A stretch of 64,000 nt of DNA from Aurantimonas sp. HBX-1 (lineage in GTDB: Bacteria; Pseudomonadota; Alphaproteobacteria; Rhizobiales; Rhizobiaceae). Position numbers and translations under genes: made by a program. The notes under the pieces were generated by a model. That model did no database searches. It saw only the letters and a program-made list of their open reading frames with translations, and was not told the DNA's origin. The stretch covers positions 3,361,501 to 3,425,500 of the forward strand of contig NZ_CP090066.1 of NCBI RefSeq assembly GCF_021391535.1. Direction: 5' to 3'. Positions 1-8,616 of this stretch are shown here, piece by piece (positions within the stretch are counted from its first letter, which is position 1; each line of letters starts with the position of its first letter).

Positions 1-1225
1 GGATGAACGACACCGCCTGCGCGATGTAGGAGCACATGGCGCCGAACACCGCCATGTTGAGCAGCGTGCCGCCGATGATAGCGGAACCGGCGTCGGCGCC
101 GAGGCCGAAGAACAGCACCAGCATGATCACCAGGCCGACGGAGGCCCCGACCACCATGGCGAGATGCGGGGTCTTGCGCTGGTCGTGGGTCAGCGACAGG
201 GCCCGCGGGAAATAGCCGGCCCGCGAGAGCGAGTAGATCTGCCGCCCCTGCGCGAAGATGATCGTGTGGAAGGAGGCGATCAGCCCGATGATCGCGACGA
301 AGGCGAGCAGCTTGGCGATGCCCGACCCGTAGATCGCGCTGAAGCCGGCCAGCAGCGGCTCGCCGGACGAGCCCAGTTCGAAGGAGCCGACGCCCGGCAG
401 CGAGGGGTTGAGGAACAGGATCATGAAGGCCGAGACGATCAGCGTCAGCATGCCGAGCAGGATGCCCCGCGGCATGTCGCGCTTCGGGTCCACCGATTCC
501 TCGGCGGCGAGCGGCAATTGCTCGATCGCCAGGAACAGCCAGACGGCGAAGGGCAGAGCCGTGAGCGCGCCGGTAAGGCCGAAGGGCAGGAACGGCCCGT
601 TGCCGCCCTCGAGCAGGCCGCCGCCGGGCGCGATGTCGAGCGCGTTGGCGGCGAAGTCGATATTCGGGATCGCCGAGATCCAGAAGATGACGAGCACCGC
701 CAGTGCCATCAGCGTCACGACCACCGTCACCTTGAAGGACAGCTCCACCCCGACGACGTTGAGACCGACGAAGACGATGTAGCCGAGGATCCACCAGACC
801 GGCTGGAAGGCGGCCGGCGTCTCGAAGATGCCGGTCAGATAGGCGCCGATGAAGAACACGATCACCGCCGGCGTCAGCACGTACTCGACGTTCTCGCAGA
901 GCCCGGTGATGAAGCCGCCCCAGCGGCCCATGGCGGTGCGCGCGAAGGAATAGGCGGCGCCGGTGTGCGGCAGCGCCGGCGACATCTCGGCGATGGAGAA
1001 AGTCAGCCCGAGATACATGATGGCGATAAGGATGGTGGCGATGAACATGCCGCCCCAGCCGCCGGAGGCGAGGCCGAGGTTCCAGCCGGAATAGTGGCCG
1101 GAGATCACGGCGCCGACGCCGAGCGCCCACAGCGACCAGACGCCGGCGTATTTCTTCAGGCTGCGCTTGTCGAAATAGGCCGCGTCGGCGGTCTGGTACG
1201 AAATGGCTTTGCGTTCGGACAGCAT
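1..1225 (-). CDS. eat: Ethanolamine permease, partial (C-terminus beyond window start)
   Basis: Inner-membrane transporter of the APC (amino acid-polyamine-organocation) superfamily, expected to import ethanolamine for the lyase encoded just upstream. The visible part is about 408 codons. It starts MLSERKAISYQTADAAYFDK, then has the early family segment WALGVGAVISGHYSGWN and, near the window edge, GRQIYSLSRAGYFPRAL, both typical of bacterial ethanolamine permeases. The rest is long hydrophobic helices. The ATG at 1225 has GGGGA about 7 nt upstream. It lies 101 bp downstream of eutC on the same strand, so an eutB-eutC-eat operon is likely. The last residues and the stop codon fall outside the window. 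Assignment as ethanolamine rather than another amine rests on both sequence and context. Confidence 0.9.
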   Translation of the reverse strand, partial: MLSERKAISYQTADAAYFDKRSLKKYAGVWSLWALGVGAVISGHYSGWNLGLASGGWGGMFIATILIAIMYLGLTFSIAEMSPALPHTGAAYSFARTAMGRWGGFITGLCENVEYVLTPAVIVFFIGAYLTGIFETPAAFQPVWWILGYIVFVGLNVVGVELSFKVTVVVTLMALAVLVIFWISAIPNIDFAANALDIAPGGGLLEGGNGPFLPFGLTGALTALPFAVWLFLAIEQLPLAAEESVDPKRDMPRGILLGMLTLIVSAFMILFLNPSLPGVGSFELGSSGEPLLAGFSAIYGSGIAKLLAFVAIIGLIASFHTIIFAQGRQIYSLSRAGYFPRALSLTHDQRKTPHLAMVVGASVGLVIMLVLFFGLGADAGSAIIGGTLLNMAVFGAMCSYIAQAVSFI

Positions 1226-1326
1226 GGCTGGATCCCCGATGAAGCCTCCCGAGGCGATACGATCACCGAATCGTTATGGCGTCAATCTGGGCAGAATGCC
1301 GGGCGCACAATGCCTGTGCATTTTGC

Positions 1327-2121
1327 TCACTCTTCGAGACGCGGCGTCTCGCCGGGCCCGCCAACCAGCCGGTCGTCGGCGTCGTCCTTGAGCCCGACGC
1401 CGGACAGGCCGAGCGTGCGGGAGCGCAGGATCAGGTCCACGAGCTTTTCCACCGCCGCCGTCGGGGCGAAGCCGCGCTCGCGGATGTTGGAGACGCAGTT
1501 GCGGTCGGCGTCGCTGCGGCCGGGTCGCGGGCCGAAGGTGAGGTAGGCGCCGAGACTGTCGGCCGCCGACAGGCCGGGCCGTTCGCCCACCAGCATCAGC
1601 GCGATCCGGGCACCCAGCGCCTCGCCGATCGGGTCGGAGAGGGCGACGCGCGCATGGCTGGCGATGACCACCGGGGCGGTGGTCCAGCCGGCCGGCAGGC
1701 GGTCAAGGATCCCCGCAGCGACCTTGGCGCCGTAGCTGTTGGCGGCGAAAGCCGAGAGGCCGTCGGCGACGACCAGCACCAGATCGTGCGGGCCCGGCGT
1801 CTGGCGGAGCGTGGCGAGGGACTGCGGCGCCAGCAGCCGACCGAGATCCGGGCGGCGCAGATAGCTCGTCCGGTCGGCGGCCTGGCTGGCAACGGAGAGC
1901 GACGAATAGCCGGAGGCCGCTAGCGCCGCCGCGACGCCGGCGACGTCGAACTCGGCATGGACCGCGTCGCGTGCCGCGGCATGCGCCTCGGCGAAGTCGA
2001 GATGCGCCGCGGTCGGCAGCCCGGCGCCGAACCGGCCGAGGGCGATACGGGCGTCCGTGTGCCGCCGCAGCCGTGCCAGCGGATGGGCCGTGCCCTCCCC
2101 CGTCTCGCGTTCGTCGCTCAT
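1327..2121 (-). CDS. eutC: Ethanolamine ammonia-lyase small (light) subunit EutC
   Basis: Small subunit of the adenosylcobalamin-dependent lyase that splits ethanolamine into acetaldehyde and ammonia; it helps bind the B12 cofactor with EutB. The protein is 264 aa, usual for the family. It contains the conserved DLVLVVADGLSAFA segment and the late GERPGLSAADSLGAYLTFGP and NCVSNIR stretches. I start it at the ATG at 2121, which overlaps the eutB stop in an ATGA arrangement. The longer open frame to 2223 only reads through the 3' end of eutB. The tight overlap implies translational coupling and equal subunit supply. No microcompartment shell genes are seen nearby. Confidence 0.95.
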   Translation of the reverse strand: MSDERETGEGTAHPLARLRRHTDARIALGRFGAGLPTAAHLDFAEAHAAARDAVHAEFDVAGVAAALAASGYSSLSVASQAADRTSYLRRPDLGRLLAPQSLATLRQTPGPHDLVLVVADGLSAFAANSYGAKVAAGILDRLPAGWTTAPVVIASHARVALSDPIGEALGARIALMLVGERPGLSAADSLGAYLTFGPRPGRSDADRNCVSNIRERGFAPTAAVEKLVDLILRSRTLGLSGVGLKDDADDRLVGGPGETPRLEE

Positions 2122-3479
2122 TCGGCGGCTTCCAGCAGCTGCGCCCGGGCGGCCAGCATCAGCGATCCGTCGGAGGGCTTCAGGAAGCCGTCCGGATCGA
2201 AGATCCCGGCATCGGCCAGCCACGCCTCGAACTCCGGCGACGGGCGCAGGCCGAGGGCGCGGCGGACATAGGCGGCGTCGTGATAGGAGGTCGACTGGTA
2301 GTTCAGCATGACGTCGTCCGACCCCGGCACGCCCATGACGAAATTGACGCCGGCGACGGCGAGCAGCGTCAGCAGGTTGTCCATGTCGTCCTGGTCGGCC
2401 TCGGCATGGTTGGTGTAGCAGACGTCGACGCCCATCGGCACGCCGAGCAGCTTGCCGCAGAAATGGTCCTCCAGGCCGGCCCGGATGATTTCCTTGCCGT
2501 CATAGAGATATTCCGGCCCGATGAAGCCGACGACGGTGTTGACGAGCAGCGGATCGAATTCGCGCGCGACCGCATAGGCGCGTGCCTCCATGGTCTGCTG
2601 GTCGATGCCGTGATGGGCGTTGGCTGACAGCGCCGAGCCCTGGCCGGTCTCGAAATACATCACGTTCTGGCCGACCGTCCCGCGCTGCAGTCTCAGCGCT
2701 GCGTCATGCGCTTCCTTTAGCATCGAAAGGGTGATCCCGAAGGAGGCGTTGGCCTTCTGCGAGCCCGCCACCGACTGGAAGACGAGGTCGACGGGCGCGG
2801 CGCGGTTCATCGCGTCGATCGCCGTCGTGACGTGCGCCAGGACGCAGGACTGCACCGGACAGCCGAGCCGCAGCCGCAGTTCCTCGATGAGTTCGAGCAG
2901 GCGGCGCATCGCCGACGGGCTGTCGGTCGCAGGGTTGATGCCGATCACCGCGTCGCCGCAGCCGAAGGCGAGCCCGTCGACGATGGAGGCGGCGACGCCG
3001 CGCGGATCGTCGGTCGGGTGGTTCGGCTGGATGCGGACGGACAGGCGGCCAGGCAGCCCCACCGTCGTGCGGAAAGCGGTGACGACGGGCCGCTTGCGGG
3101 CAATGGCGATGAGATCCTGGTTGCGGCAGATCTTGGCGACCGCCGCGACCATCTCCGGGGTCAGCGCCCATTTCAGCGCGGCGATGGCGGCGGGCGTCGC
3201 CGCGTCCGACAGCAGCCATTCGCGCATCTCGCCGACCGACCAGCCGGCGATCGGCCGGAACGTCTCGGCGTCGTGCTGGCGAAGGATCAGCGCCGAGACG
3301 TCGTCCGCGTCCGGGTCGATCAGGGGTGCTTCGAGGATCGCCGCGAGGCTGGTGTCGGCGAGCTGGCGCTGCGCCCGCACCCGCTCCTGCCGGCTCGCCG
3401 CCGCGACCCCGGCGAGAAAGTCGCCGGACCGGGCCGGGGAAGCCCTCGCCAGCAGTGTCTTCAGCGCTTCGCCGGACAT
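2118..3479 (-). CDS. eutB: Ethanolamine ammonia-lyase large (heavy) subunit EutB
   Basis: Catalytic TIM-barrel subunit of ethanolamine ammonia-lyase, acting in the cytoplasm with EutC and adenosylcobalamin. Length 453 aa equals the family norm. Recognisable stretches include IGINPATDS, FQSVAGSQKANASFGI, YFETGQGSALSANAHHG, NTVVGFIGPEYLYDG and GVPMGVDVCYTNHAEADQDD, the last carrying active-site and cobalamin-contact residues of the family. The ATG at 3479 follows GGAG with about 8 nt spacing. It is the first gene of the eutB-eutC-eat unit and shares a 170 bp divergent region with the copper ATPase gene. I saw no regulator gene (EutR/EutX type) and no B12 riboswitch in the leader. Confidence 0.97.
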   Translation of the reverse strand: MSGEALKTLLARASPARSGDFLAGVAAASRQERVRAQRQLADTSLAAILEAPLIDPDADDVSALILRQHDAETFRPIAGWSVGEMREWLLSDAATPAAIAALKWALTPEMVAAVAKICRNQDLIAIARKRPVVTAFRTTVGLPGRLSVRIQPNHPTDDPRGVAASIVDGLAFGCGDAVIGINPATDSPSAMRRLLELIEELRLRLGCPVQSCVLAHVTTAIDAMNRAAPVDLVFQSVAGSQKANASFGITLSMLKEAHDAALRLQRGTVGQNVMYFETGQGSALSANAHHGIDQQTMEARAYAVAREFDPLLVNTVVGFIGPEYLYDGKEIIRAGLEDHFCGKLLGVPMGVDVCYTNHAEADQDDMDNLLTLLAVAGVNFVMGVPGSDDVMLNYQSTSYHDAAYVRRALGLRPSPEFEAWLADAGIFDPDGFLKPSDGSLMLAARAQLLEAAE

Positions 3480-3583
3480 CGTTCGTCTCCGGGCAATGGG
3501 TGGATCGGGGGTCGATCTGACGCATCTGACGGCAAGAGCCGCGTCCGGTCAATTTTCGGGCAGAGATCCGCCTGCGACTGCCC

Positions 3584-3605
3584 TTGACCTTCCCGTAACG
3601 GGAAG
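3584..3605 (+). promoter_or_regulatory. CueR/MerR-family operator and -35 element of the copper ATPase promoter
   Basis: TTGACC (3584-3589) runs directly into CTTCCCGTAACGGGAAG (3589-3605), a perfect 7 bp inverted repeat around a 3 nt centre. This is the layout of MerR-family metal promoters, where the dyad sits inside an over-long spacer of 19-20 bp between -35 and -10. It closely resembles known CueR sites, which have CCTTCC and GGAAGG half-sites. The -10 (around 3609-3615) is weak, as expected for activator-dependent promoters. The ATPase ATG is 45 bp further on. No cueR gene is present in the window. Confidence 0.8.
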
Positions 3606-3649
3606 CCCCATCTCTGGTTTGACAGGCATATGCGCAAGGGACGGACGTC

Positions 3650-6169
3650 ATGGCAGCGGCAGCGACACACGATCATTCGGCCTGTCACGACCACGCCCAC
3701 GCGGATGTAGGCGACGGCCCGTCGGTTCGCGATCCGGTCTGCGGAATGACCGTCGCGCCCGGCGCCGGCAAGCCGCATGCCGAGCACGCGGGCCGCGTCT
3801 TCCATTTCTGCTCGGATGGATGCCGCGGCAAGTTCGAGGCGAAGCCGGAGGACTATCTCACCGCCAGGGACCCGGTCTGCGGCATGCAGGTCGACCGGGC
3901 CAGCGCCCGGTACATGACCAAGCACCAGGGCGAACGCTTCTATTTCTGCTCCGACGGCTGCCAGAAGCGCTTCGAGGCGGCACCCGATGAGTATCTCGGC
4001 GACCGCCCGGCCCCGGCGCCGGCTCCTGCCGGCACGCAATACACCTGTCCGATGCATCCGGAGATCGTCCGCGACGCGCCCGGCGACTGCCCGATCTGCG
4101 GCATGGCGCTGGAGCCGATGGGCGTTCCCACCGGCGAGGAGGGCCCCAACCCGGAGCTGGTCGACTTCACCCGCCGCCTGTGGGTCAGCGCCCTCTGTAC
4201 GGTGCCGCTGCTGCTCATGACCATGGGGCCGATGGTCGGGCTGCCGTTCCGGGAGTGGCTCGGCGAGCGCACCGCCATCATCGTGGAGTTCCTGCTGGCG
4301 ACCCCGGTGGTGCTGTGGGCGGCGCTGCCGTTCTTCAAGCGGGGCTGGGCGTCGATCGTCAACCGCTCGCCCAACATGTGGACGCTGATCTCGCTCGGCG
4401 TCGGCGCGGCCTATGGCTACAGCGTCGTCGCGACGTTCTTCCCCGGCATCTTCCCCGCCTCGTTCCGCACCGGCATGGCGATGGACGGCAGCGCGCACAC
4501 TGGCGTCGTGCCGGTCTATTTCGAGGCGGCCGCGGTGATCGTCGCGCTGATCTTCGTCGGGCAGGTGCTGGAGCTGAAGGCACGCGAGCGGACAGGCTCG
4601 GCGATCCGGGCGTTGATGGACCTCGCCCCCAAGACCGCACGCCGGCTGGGCGATGATGGCGAGGAAGCGGACGTGCCGCTGGACGCCGTCGTCGCCGGCG
4701 ACCGGCTGCGGGTTCGCCCCGGCGAGGCGGTGCCGGTCGATGGCACGCTGGTCGAAGGACGCTCGGCGGTCGACGAGTCGATGCTCACCGGCGAGCCGGT
4801 GCCGGTGGAGAAGAATGTCGGCGACACGGTGACCGGCGGCACGCTCAACCGGACCGGCACCTTCGTGATGAAGGCGGAGGCCGTCGGCGCGGAGACGACT
4901 CTGTCGCGCATCGTCGAGATGGTGGCGAAGGCGCAGCGCTCGCGCGCGCCGATCCAGGGCCTCGCCGACCGGGTCGCCGGCTATTTTGTGCCGGCCGTCG
5001 TCCTCGTGGCGATCATCGCCTTCGCCGTCTGGGCGCTGGTCGGCCCGCCGCCGTCCATGGTGCACGCGCTGATCGCCACGGTCTCGGTGCTGATCATCGC
5101 CTGCCCCTGCGCGCTGGGCCTCGCGACTCCCATGTCGATCATGACGGCGACCGGACGCGGCGCCTCGGCCGGCGTGCTGATCAAGGACGCCGAGGCGCTG
5201 GAGCGCTTCGCCGGGATCGACACGCTGGTGATCGACAAGACCGGCACGCTGACGGAAGGGCGTCCGCGCCTCACCGACGTGGTCGCGACGGACGGCGACA
5301 AGACGGCGCTCCTCTCCGCCGCCGCCAGTCTCGAGCGCGGTTCGGAACATCCGCTGGCCGAGGCGATCGTGGAAGGGGCGAAGGCGCGGGGCGTCGGCCT
5401 CGCCGAGGCCACCGAGTTCGACGCCGTCACCGGCAAGGGCGTGCGGGGCGAGGTCGCCGGGGCCCTCGTCGTCCTCGGCAACCGCGCCATGCTGGCGGCG
5501 GAGGGCATCGATGCCGCGGCGCTGGAGGACGCGGCGAGCCGTATGGAGACCGACGGCAAGACGGTGATGTTCGTCGGCATCGACGGGCGTGCGGCCGGCC
5601 TGCTGGCCGTGTCGGACGCGATCAAGCCGACCACCGAAGCAGCGATCCGCGCGCTGCACGAGAGCGGCATGCGCATCGTCATGGCCACCGGCGACAACGA
5701 GCGCACCGCGCAGGCGGTCGCCCGGACGCTCGGTATCGACGAGGTGCGGGCCGGCCTGTCGCCGGAGGCCAAGCAGCGCCTGGTGGAAGAACTGCGCGCC
5801 GCCGGCGCCAAGGTCGCGGTCGCAGGCGACGGCGTCAACGACGCGCCGGCGCTGGCCGCCGCCGAGGTCGGCATCGCCATGGGTACCGGCGCCGACGTGG
5901 CGGTGGAGAGCGCCGGCATCACGCTGGTGAAGGGCGATCTCAACGGCATCGTGCGGGCCCGCCGGCTGGCGCAGGCGACGATCCGGAACATAAGGCAGAA
6001 CCTGTTCTTCGCCTTCGTCTACAATGCCGCGGGCGTGCCGATCGCCGCGGGGATCCTCTACCCAGTCTTCGGCCTCCTGCTGTCGCCGATGCTGGCAGCG
6101 GCGGCGATGAGCCTGTCCTCGGTGTCGGTCATCGCCAACGCGCTGCGGCTGCGGACGGTGAAGCTGTGA
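3650..6169 (+). CDS. copA: Copper-translocating P1B-type ATPase with tandem YHS domains
   Basis: Inner-membrane pump that exports monovalent copper (or silver) from the cytoplasm using ATP. Length is 839 aa. The N-terminus is His-rich (HDHSACHDHAHADV), followed by two YHS domains (about 27-68 and 74-115, each RDPVCGM...FCSDGC) and a heavy-metal-binding domain (about 131-156, CPMHPEIV...CPICGM). There is no classical ferredoxin-like HMA domain with GMxCxxC. The core has TGEPVP, the transmembrane CPC metal site (about residue 485), the phosphorylated Asp in DKTGTLTEG (about 529), SEHPL, and GDGVNDAPAL (about 727). It is followed by a DUF411 gene and preceded by a CueR-like site, which supports copper. 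The exact metal is inferred from CPC and context. Confidence 0.93.
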   Translation: MAAAATHDHSACHDHAHADVGDGPSVRDPVCGMTVAPGAGKPHAEHAGRVFHFCSDGCRGKFEAKPEDYLTARDPVCGMQVDRASARYMTKHQGERFYFCSDGCQKRFEAAPDEYLGDRPAPAPAPAGTQYTCPMHPEIVRDAPGDCPICGMALEPMGVPTGEEGPNPELVDFTRRLWVSALCTVPLLLMTMGPMVGLPFREWLGERTAIIVEFLLATPVVLWAALPFFKRGWASIVNRSPNMWTLISLGVGAAYGYSVVATFFPGIFPASFRTGMAMDGSAHTGVVPVYFEAAAVIVALIFVGQVLELKARERTGSAIRALMDLAPKTARRLGDDGEEADVPLDAVVAGDRLRVRPGEAVPVDGTLVEGRSAVDESMLTGEPVPVEKNVGDTVTGGTLNRTGTFVMKAEAVGAETTLSRIVEMVAKAQRSRAPIQGLADRVAGYFVPAVVLVAIIAFAVWALVGPPPSMVHALIATVSVLIIACPCALGLATPMSIMTATGRGASAGVLIKDAEALERFAGIDTLVIDKTGTLTEGRPRLTDVVATDGDKTALLSAAASLERGSEHPLAEAIVEGAKARGVGLAEATEFDAVTGKGVRGEVAGALVVLGNRAMLAAEGIDAAALEDAASRMETDGKTVMFVGIDGRAAGLLAVSDAIKPTTEAAIRALHESGMRIVMATGDNERTAQAVARTLGIDEVRAGLSPEAKQRLVEELRAAGAKVAVAGDGVNDAPALAAAEVGIAMGTGADVAVESAGITLVKGDLNGIVRARRLAQATIRNIRQNLFFAFVYNAAGVPIAAGILYPVFGLLLSPMLAAAAMSLSSVSVIANALRLRTVKL

Positions 6170-6216
6170 TGCTCTGCTCCCTCGGAAAAAACCATGAACC
6201 CCCGGAGACACCGATC

Positions 6217-6672
6217 ATGAAGACCCTTCTCGCCGGCGCCGTTCTCGCCGCAAGCCTGCTCGGCTCGTTTGCTCCCGCCCATGCCGATCATGCCGATCGG
6301 CACATGACCGTGATCAAGTCGCCCACCTGCGGGTGCTGCGAGGCGTGGGTGGCGATCGCCCGCAAGCACGGCTTCGACGTCGACACCGAAGACACGGACG
6401 AGCTGGGCCCGGCCAAGCAGCTTGCCGGGGTTCCCGGCGAGCTGCAGTCCTGCCACACGGCCCGCATCGGCGGCTATGTCGTCGAAGGTCACGTGCCGAT
6501 GGCGGCGATCGACCGCCTGCTCGCCGAGCGGCCGAACATCCGCGGCATCGCCGTCCCGGGCATGCCGATCGGATCGCCCGGCATGGGCGACGATCCGCAG
6601 GCCCGCTTCAGCGTCCACGCCTTCGGCACGTCGGACGGCAGCCAGCCGGTCTTCCACGAAGCCGGCCGCTGA
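6217..6672 (+). CDS. Periplasmic DUF411 metal-binding protein
   Basis: Small secreted protein of 151 aa in the DUF411 family, which is often found beside copper export genes and thought to bind copper. The N-terminus MKTLLAGAVLAASLLGSFAPAHA is a clear signal peptide. The mature part opens with MTVIKSPTCGCCEAWVAIA, whose CGCC motif is the likely metal site, and continues with QSCHTARIGGYVVEGHVP and IAVPGMPIGSPGM, both family hallmarks. I start at the ATG at 6217, which has GGAG 9 nt upstream and gives the signal peptide; an earlier ATG at 6166 would add a non-secretory tail. It lies 47 bp after the ATPase gene on the same strand and is probably co-transcribed. It may pass copper to, or buffer it after, the pump. 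Confidence 0.88.
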   Translation: MKTLLAGAVLAASLLGSFAPAHADHADRHMTVIKSPTCGCCEAWVAIARKHGFDVDTEDTDELGPAKQLAGVPGELQSCHTARIGGYVVEGHVPMAAIDRLLAERPNIRGIAVPGMPIGSPGMGDDPQARFSVHAFGTSDGSQPVFHEAGR

Positions 6673-6688
6673 CCGGCGCGCTGGGCAA

Positions 6689-7549
6689 TCAGGCCTGGCC
6701 GAGCTTCTCCAGGATGGCGGAGAAGTCGCGGCCCCGTCCGCCCGCTTCGACGAAGCGCGCGTAGATGTCGCGGGCATGGCGGCCGAGCTCGGTCTCGGCC
6801 CCCGCGGCTTCGGCGGCCTCCTGCGACAGGGTCAGGTCCTTCAGCATCAGCTCGGCGGCAAAGCCCGGCCGGTAGCCGTTGTCCGCCGGGCTCTTCGGCC
6901 CAACGCCGGGCGCCGGGCAGTAGGTGTTGAGCGACCAGCACGAGCCGGAGGAGGTGGAGGCGACGTCGAACATCGCCTGCCGGTCGAGGCCCAGCCTGTC
7001 GGCGAGGTGGAAGGCCTCGCAGACGCCGATCATCGAGATGCCGAGGATCATGTTGTTGCAGATCTTCGCGGCCTGGCCGGCGCCGGCCTCGCCGCACAGC
7101 ACCGCCTTCTGGCCCATGATCTCGAACAGCGGATGGCCTTTTGCGAAGGCGTCCGCGCTGCCCCCGACCATGAAGGTCAGCGTGCCGGCCGCCGCGCCGC
7201 CGGTGCCGCCGGAGACCGGGCCATCCAGCGACAGCAGCCCCGCCTGCCGCGCAATGTCGTGCACCGCCCGGGCGCTGTCGACGTCGACGGTCGAGCAGTC
7301 GACCAGCAGCGCGCCCGGCTCCGCCAGCCTGGCGATGTCGGCATGGACGGCGCGCACGATGGCGCCGTTCGGCAGCATGGTGATCACCGCCGCCTGGCCG
7401 CGCACCGCGCCTTCCAGCGTCTCGGCGGGGGCGACGCCCTCCACGGTCACCCCGGCCGGATCGTACCCGGTGACCGCGTGGCCGGCCTTCGCCAAATTGG
7501 CGGCCATCGGCGCGCCCATGTTGCCGAGACCGATGAAACCGATCTTCAT
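6689..7549 (-). CDS. mmsB: 3-Hydroxyisobutyrate dehydrogenase
   Basis: NAD-dependent oxidation of 3-hydroxyisobutyrate to methylmalonate semialdehyde in valine breakdown. The protein is 286 aa. It begins with the Rossmann motif MKIGFIGLGNMGAPMAANL and has the substrate-binding DGPVSGGTGGAAAGTLTFMVGG and the catalytic-lysine region GAGQAAKICNNMILGISMIG, diagnostic of 3-hydroxyisobutyrate dehydrogenases. The start at 7549 overlaps the stop of the preceding hydrolase gene by ATGA; the longer frame to 7657 lies within that gene. It is the last of three chained valine genes. It converges with the DUF411 gene 16 bp away with no obvious terminator. Confidence 0.95.
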   Translation of the reverse strand: MKIGFIGLGNMGAPMAANLAKAGHAVTGYDPAGVTVEGVAPAETLEGAVRGQAAVITMLPNGAIVRAVHADIARLAEPGALLVDCSTVDVDSARAVHDIARQAGLLSLDGPVSGGTGGAAAGTLTFMVGGSADAFAKGHPLFEIMGQKAVLCGEAGAGQAAKICNNMILGISMIGVCEAFHLADRLGLDRQAMFDVASTSSGSCWSLNTYCPAPGVGPKSPADNGYRPGFAAELMLKDLTLSQEAAEAAGAETELGRHARDIYARFVEAGGRGRDFSAILEKLGQA

Positions 7550-8616
7550 GGCCGTCCCTCCCCGTTGTCTTCGAATGTCAGTTCGGCGTCGCCGAGCGGC
7601 GCCAGCATCGCGGCGACCCGCGCCGCCGGCAGGTCCTCGAGCCGCGCCACCGGCCATTGCGGGTTGCGATCCTTGTCGATCACCGCGGCGCGGATGCCTT
7701 CCTGCAGGTCGCCCCCCTCCTGGCTGCGGAAGGTGAAGCGATATTCGTGGCGGAGGGCATTTTCGATGGTCGGCTCCTGCCTGACCGCCCGGGTGATCAC
7801 CAGCGTCGCGGCGACGGAAAGCGGCGAGCCCTTGCGGATCGCCTTGAGCGTCTCTGCCGCGAAGTCACTGGCGTCCGCCGCGAGCGCCGCGACGATGGCG
7901 GCGGCATCCGGCGCCGCGAACCACTGGTCGATCAGCCCGCGCCGGTCCGCCAGCACCCCGGCATCGGCAGGATCCGTGGCGTAGATGTCGACCACGCCCG
8001 GATCGCCGATCTCGACGAGGCGCGCCACGAGTTCGGGCAGCCGATCGGACGCCATGGCGACATCGGCGAATCCGGCCAGGATCGCGTCCGCAGCGCCCAT
8101 GCGGAAACCGGTCAGGCCGAGATATTCGCCGAGCCGGCCGGGCGCGCTGGCAAGGAGCAGCGAGGCGCCGACATCGGGGACGAGACCGATGGCGCATTCC
8201 GGCATCGCGACCATCGAGCGCTCGGTGACGACGCGATGGCTGCCATGGGCCGCCATGCCGACGCCGCCGCCCATGACGATGCCGTCCATCAGCGCGACGA
8301 AGGGCTTGGAATAATGGCGGATCAGACGGTTGAGACGGTATTCCTCGGCCCAGAAGCGCCGGCCCGCGGCGAAGTCGCCGGCGAGCCCGCACCGGTAGAG
8401 GTCGGCGATGTCGCCGCCGGCGCAGAACGCGCGGTCGCCGGCTGCATCGATGATCACCAGCGACACCCGCCGGTCGCCCTCCCATGCCCGCAGGGCCGCC
8501 TCGATCGCCACCACCATGCCGTAGGTCAGGGCGTTGAGCGCCTGCGGGCGGTTCAGCGTGATGCGCCCCGCCCGCCCCTCGATCCGGATTTGCACCTCGT
8601 CCGTGGCGGCACTCAT
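7546..8616 (-). CDS. Enoyl-CoA hydratase/isomerase family protein, probable 3-hydroxyisobutyryl-CoA hydrolase
   Basis: Crotonase-fold enzyme of 356 aa, the size of 3-hydroxyisobutyryl-CoA hydrolases, which release 3-hydroxyisobutyrate from its CoA ester in valine degradation. The sequence has ITLNRPQALNALTYGMV, the oxyanion-hole stretch AFCAGGDIADLY, and FVALMDGIVMGGGVG...RVVTERSMVAMPECAIGLVPDVGAS, where the MPE/MPEC and PDVG segments mark the hydrolase branch over simple hydratases. The ATG at 8616 overlaps the stop of the acyl-CoA dehydrogenase gene (ATGA). Its product feeds the MmsB reaction next door. A plain enoyl-CoA hydratase role is less likely given length and neighbours. Confidence 0.9.
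   Translation of the reverse strand: MSAATDEVQIRIEGRAGRITLNRPQALNALTYGMVVAIEAALRAWEGDRRVSLVIIDAAGDRAFCAGGDIADLYRCGLAGDFAAGRRFWAEEYRLNRLIRHYSKPFVALMDGIVMGGGVGMAAHGSHRVVTERSMVAMPECAIGLVPDVGASLLLASAPGRLGEYLGLTGFRMGAADAILAGFADVAMASDRLPELVARLVEIGDPGVVDIYATDPADAGVLADRRGLIDQWFAAPDAAAIVAALAADASDFAAETLKAIRKGSPLSVAATLVITRAVRQEPTIENALRHEYRFTFRSQEGGDLQEGIRAAVIDKDRNPQWPVARLEDLPAARVAAMLAPLGDAELTFEDNGEGRP

Noticed and set aside
3480..3649. Possible cobalamin riboswitch upstream of eutB
   Set aside because: The enzyme needs B12, but I could not find a B12-box-like sequence or enough leader length in the 170 bp, which also holds the copper operator.
3461..6211. A 916-codon open frame on the minus strand opposite the copper ATPase
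   Set aside because: The plus strand encodes intact P-type ATPase motifs; the antisense product is compositionally biased and resembles no protein.
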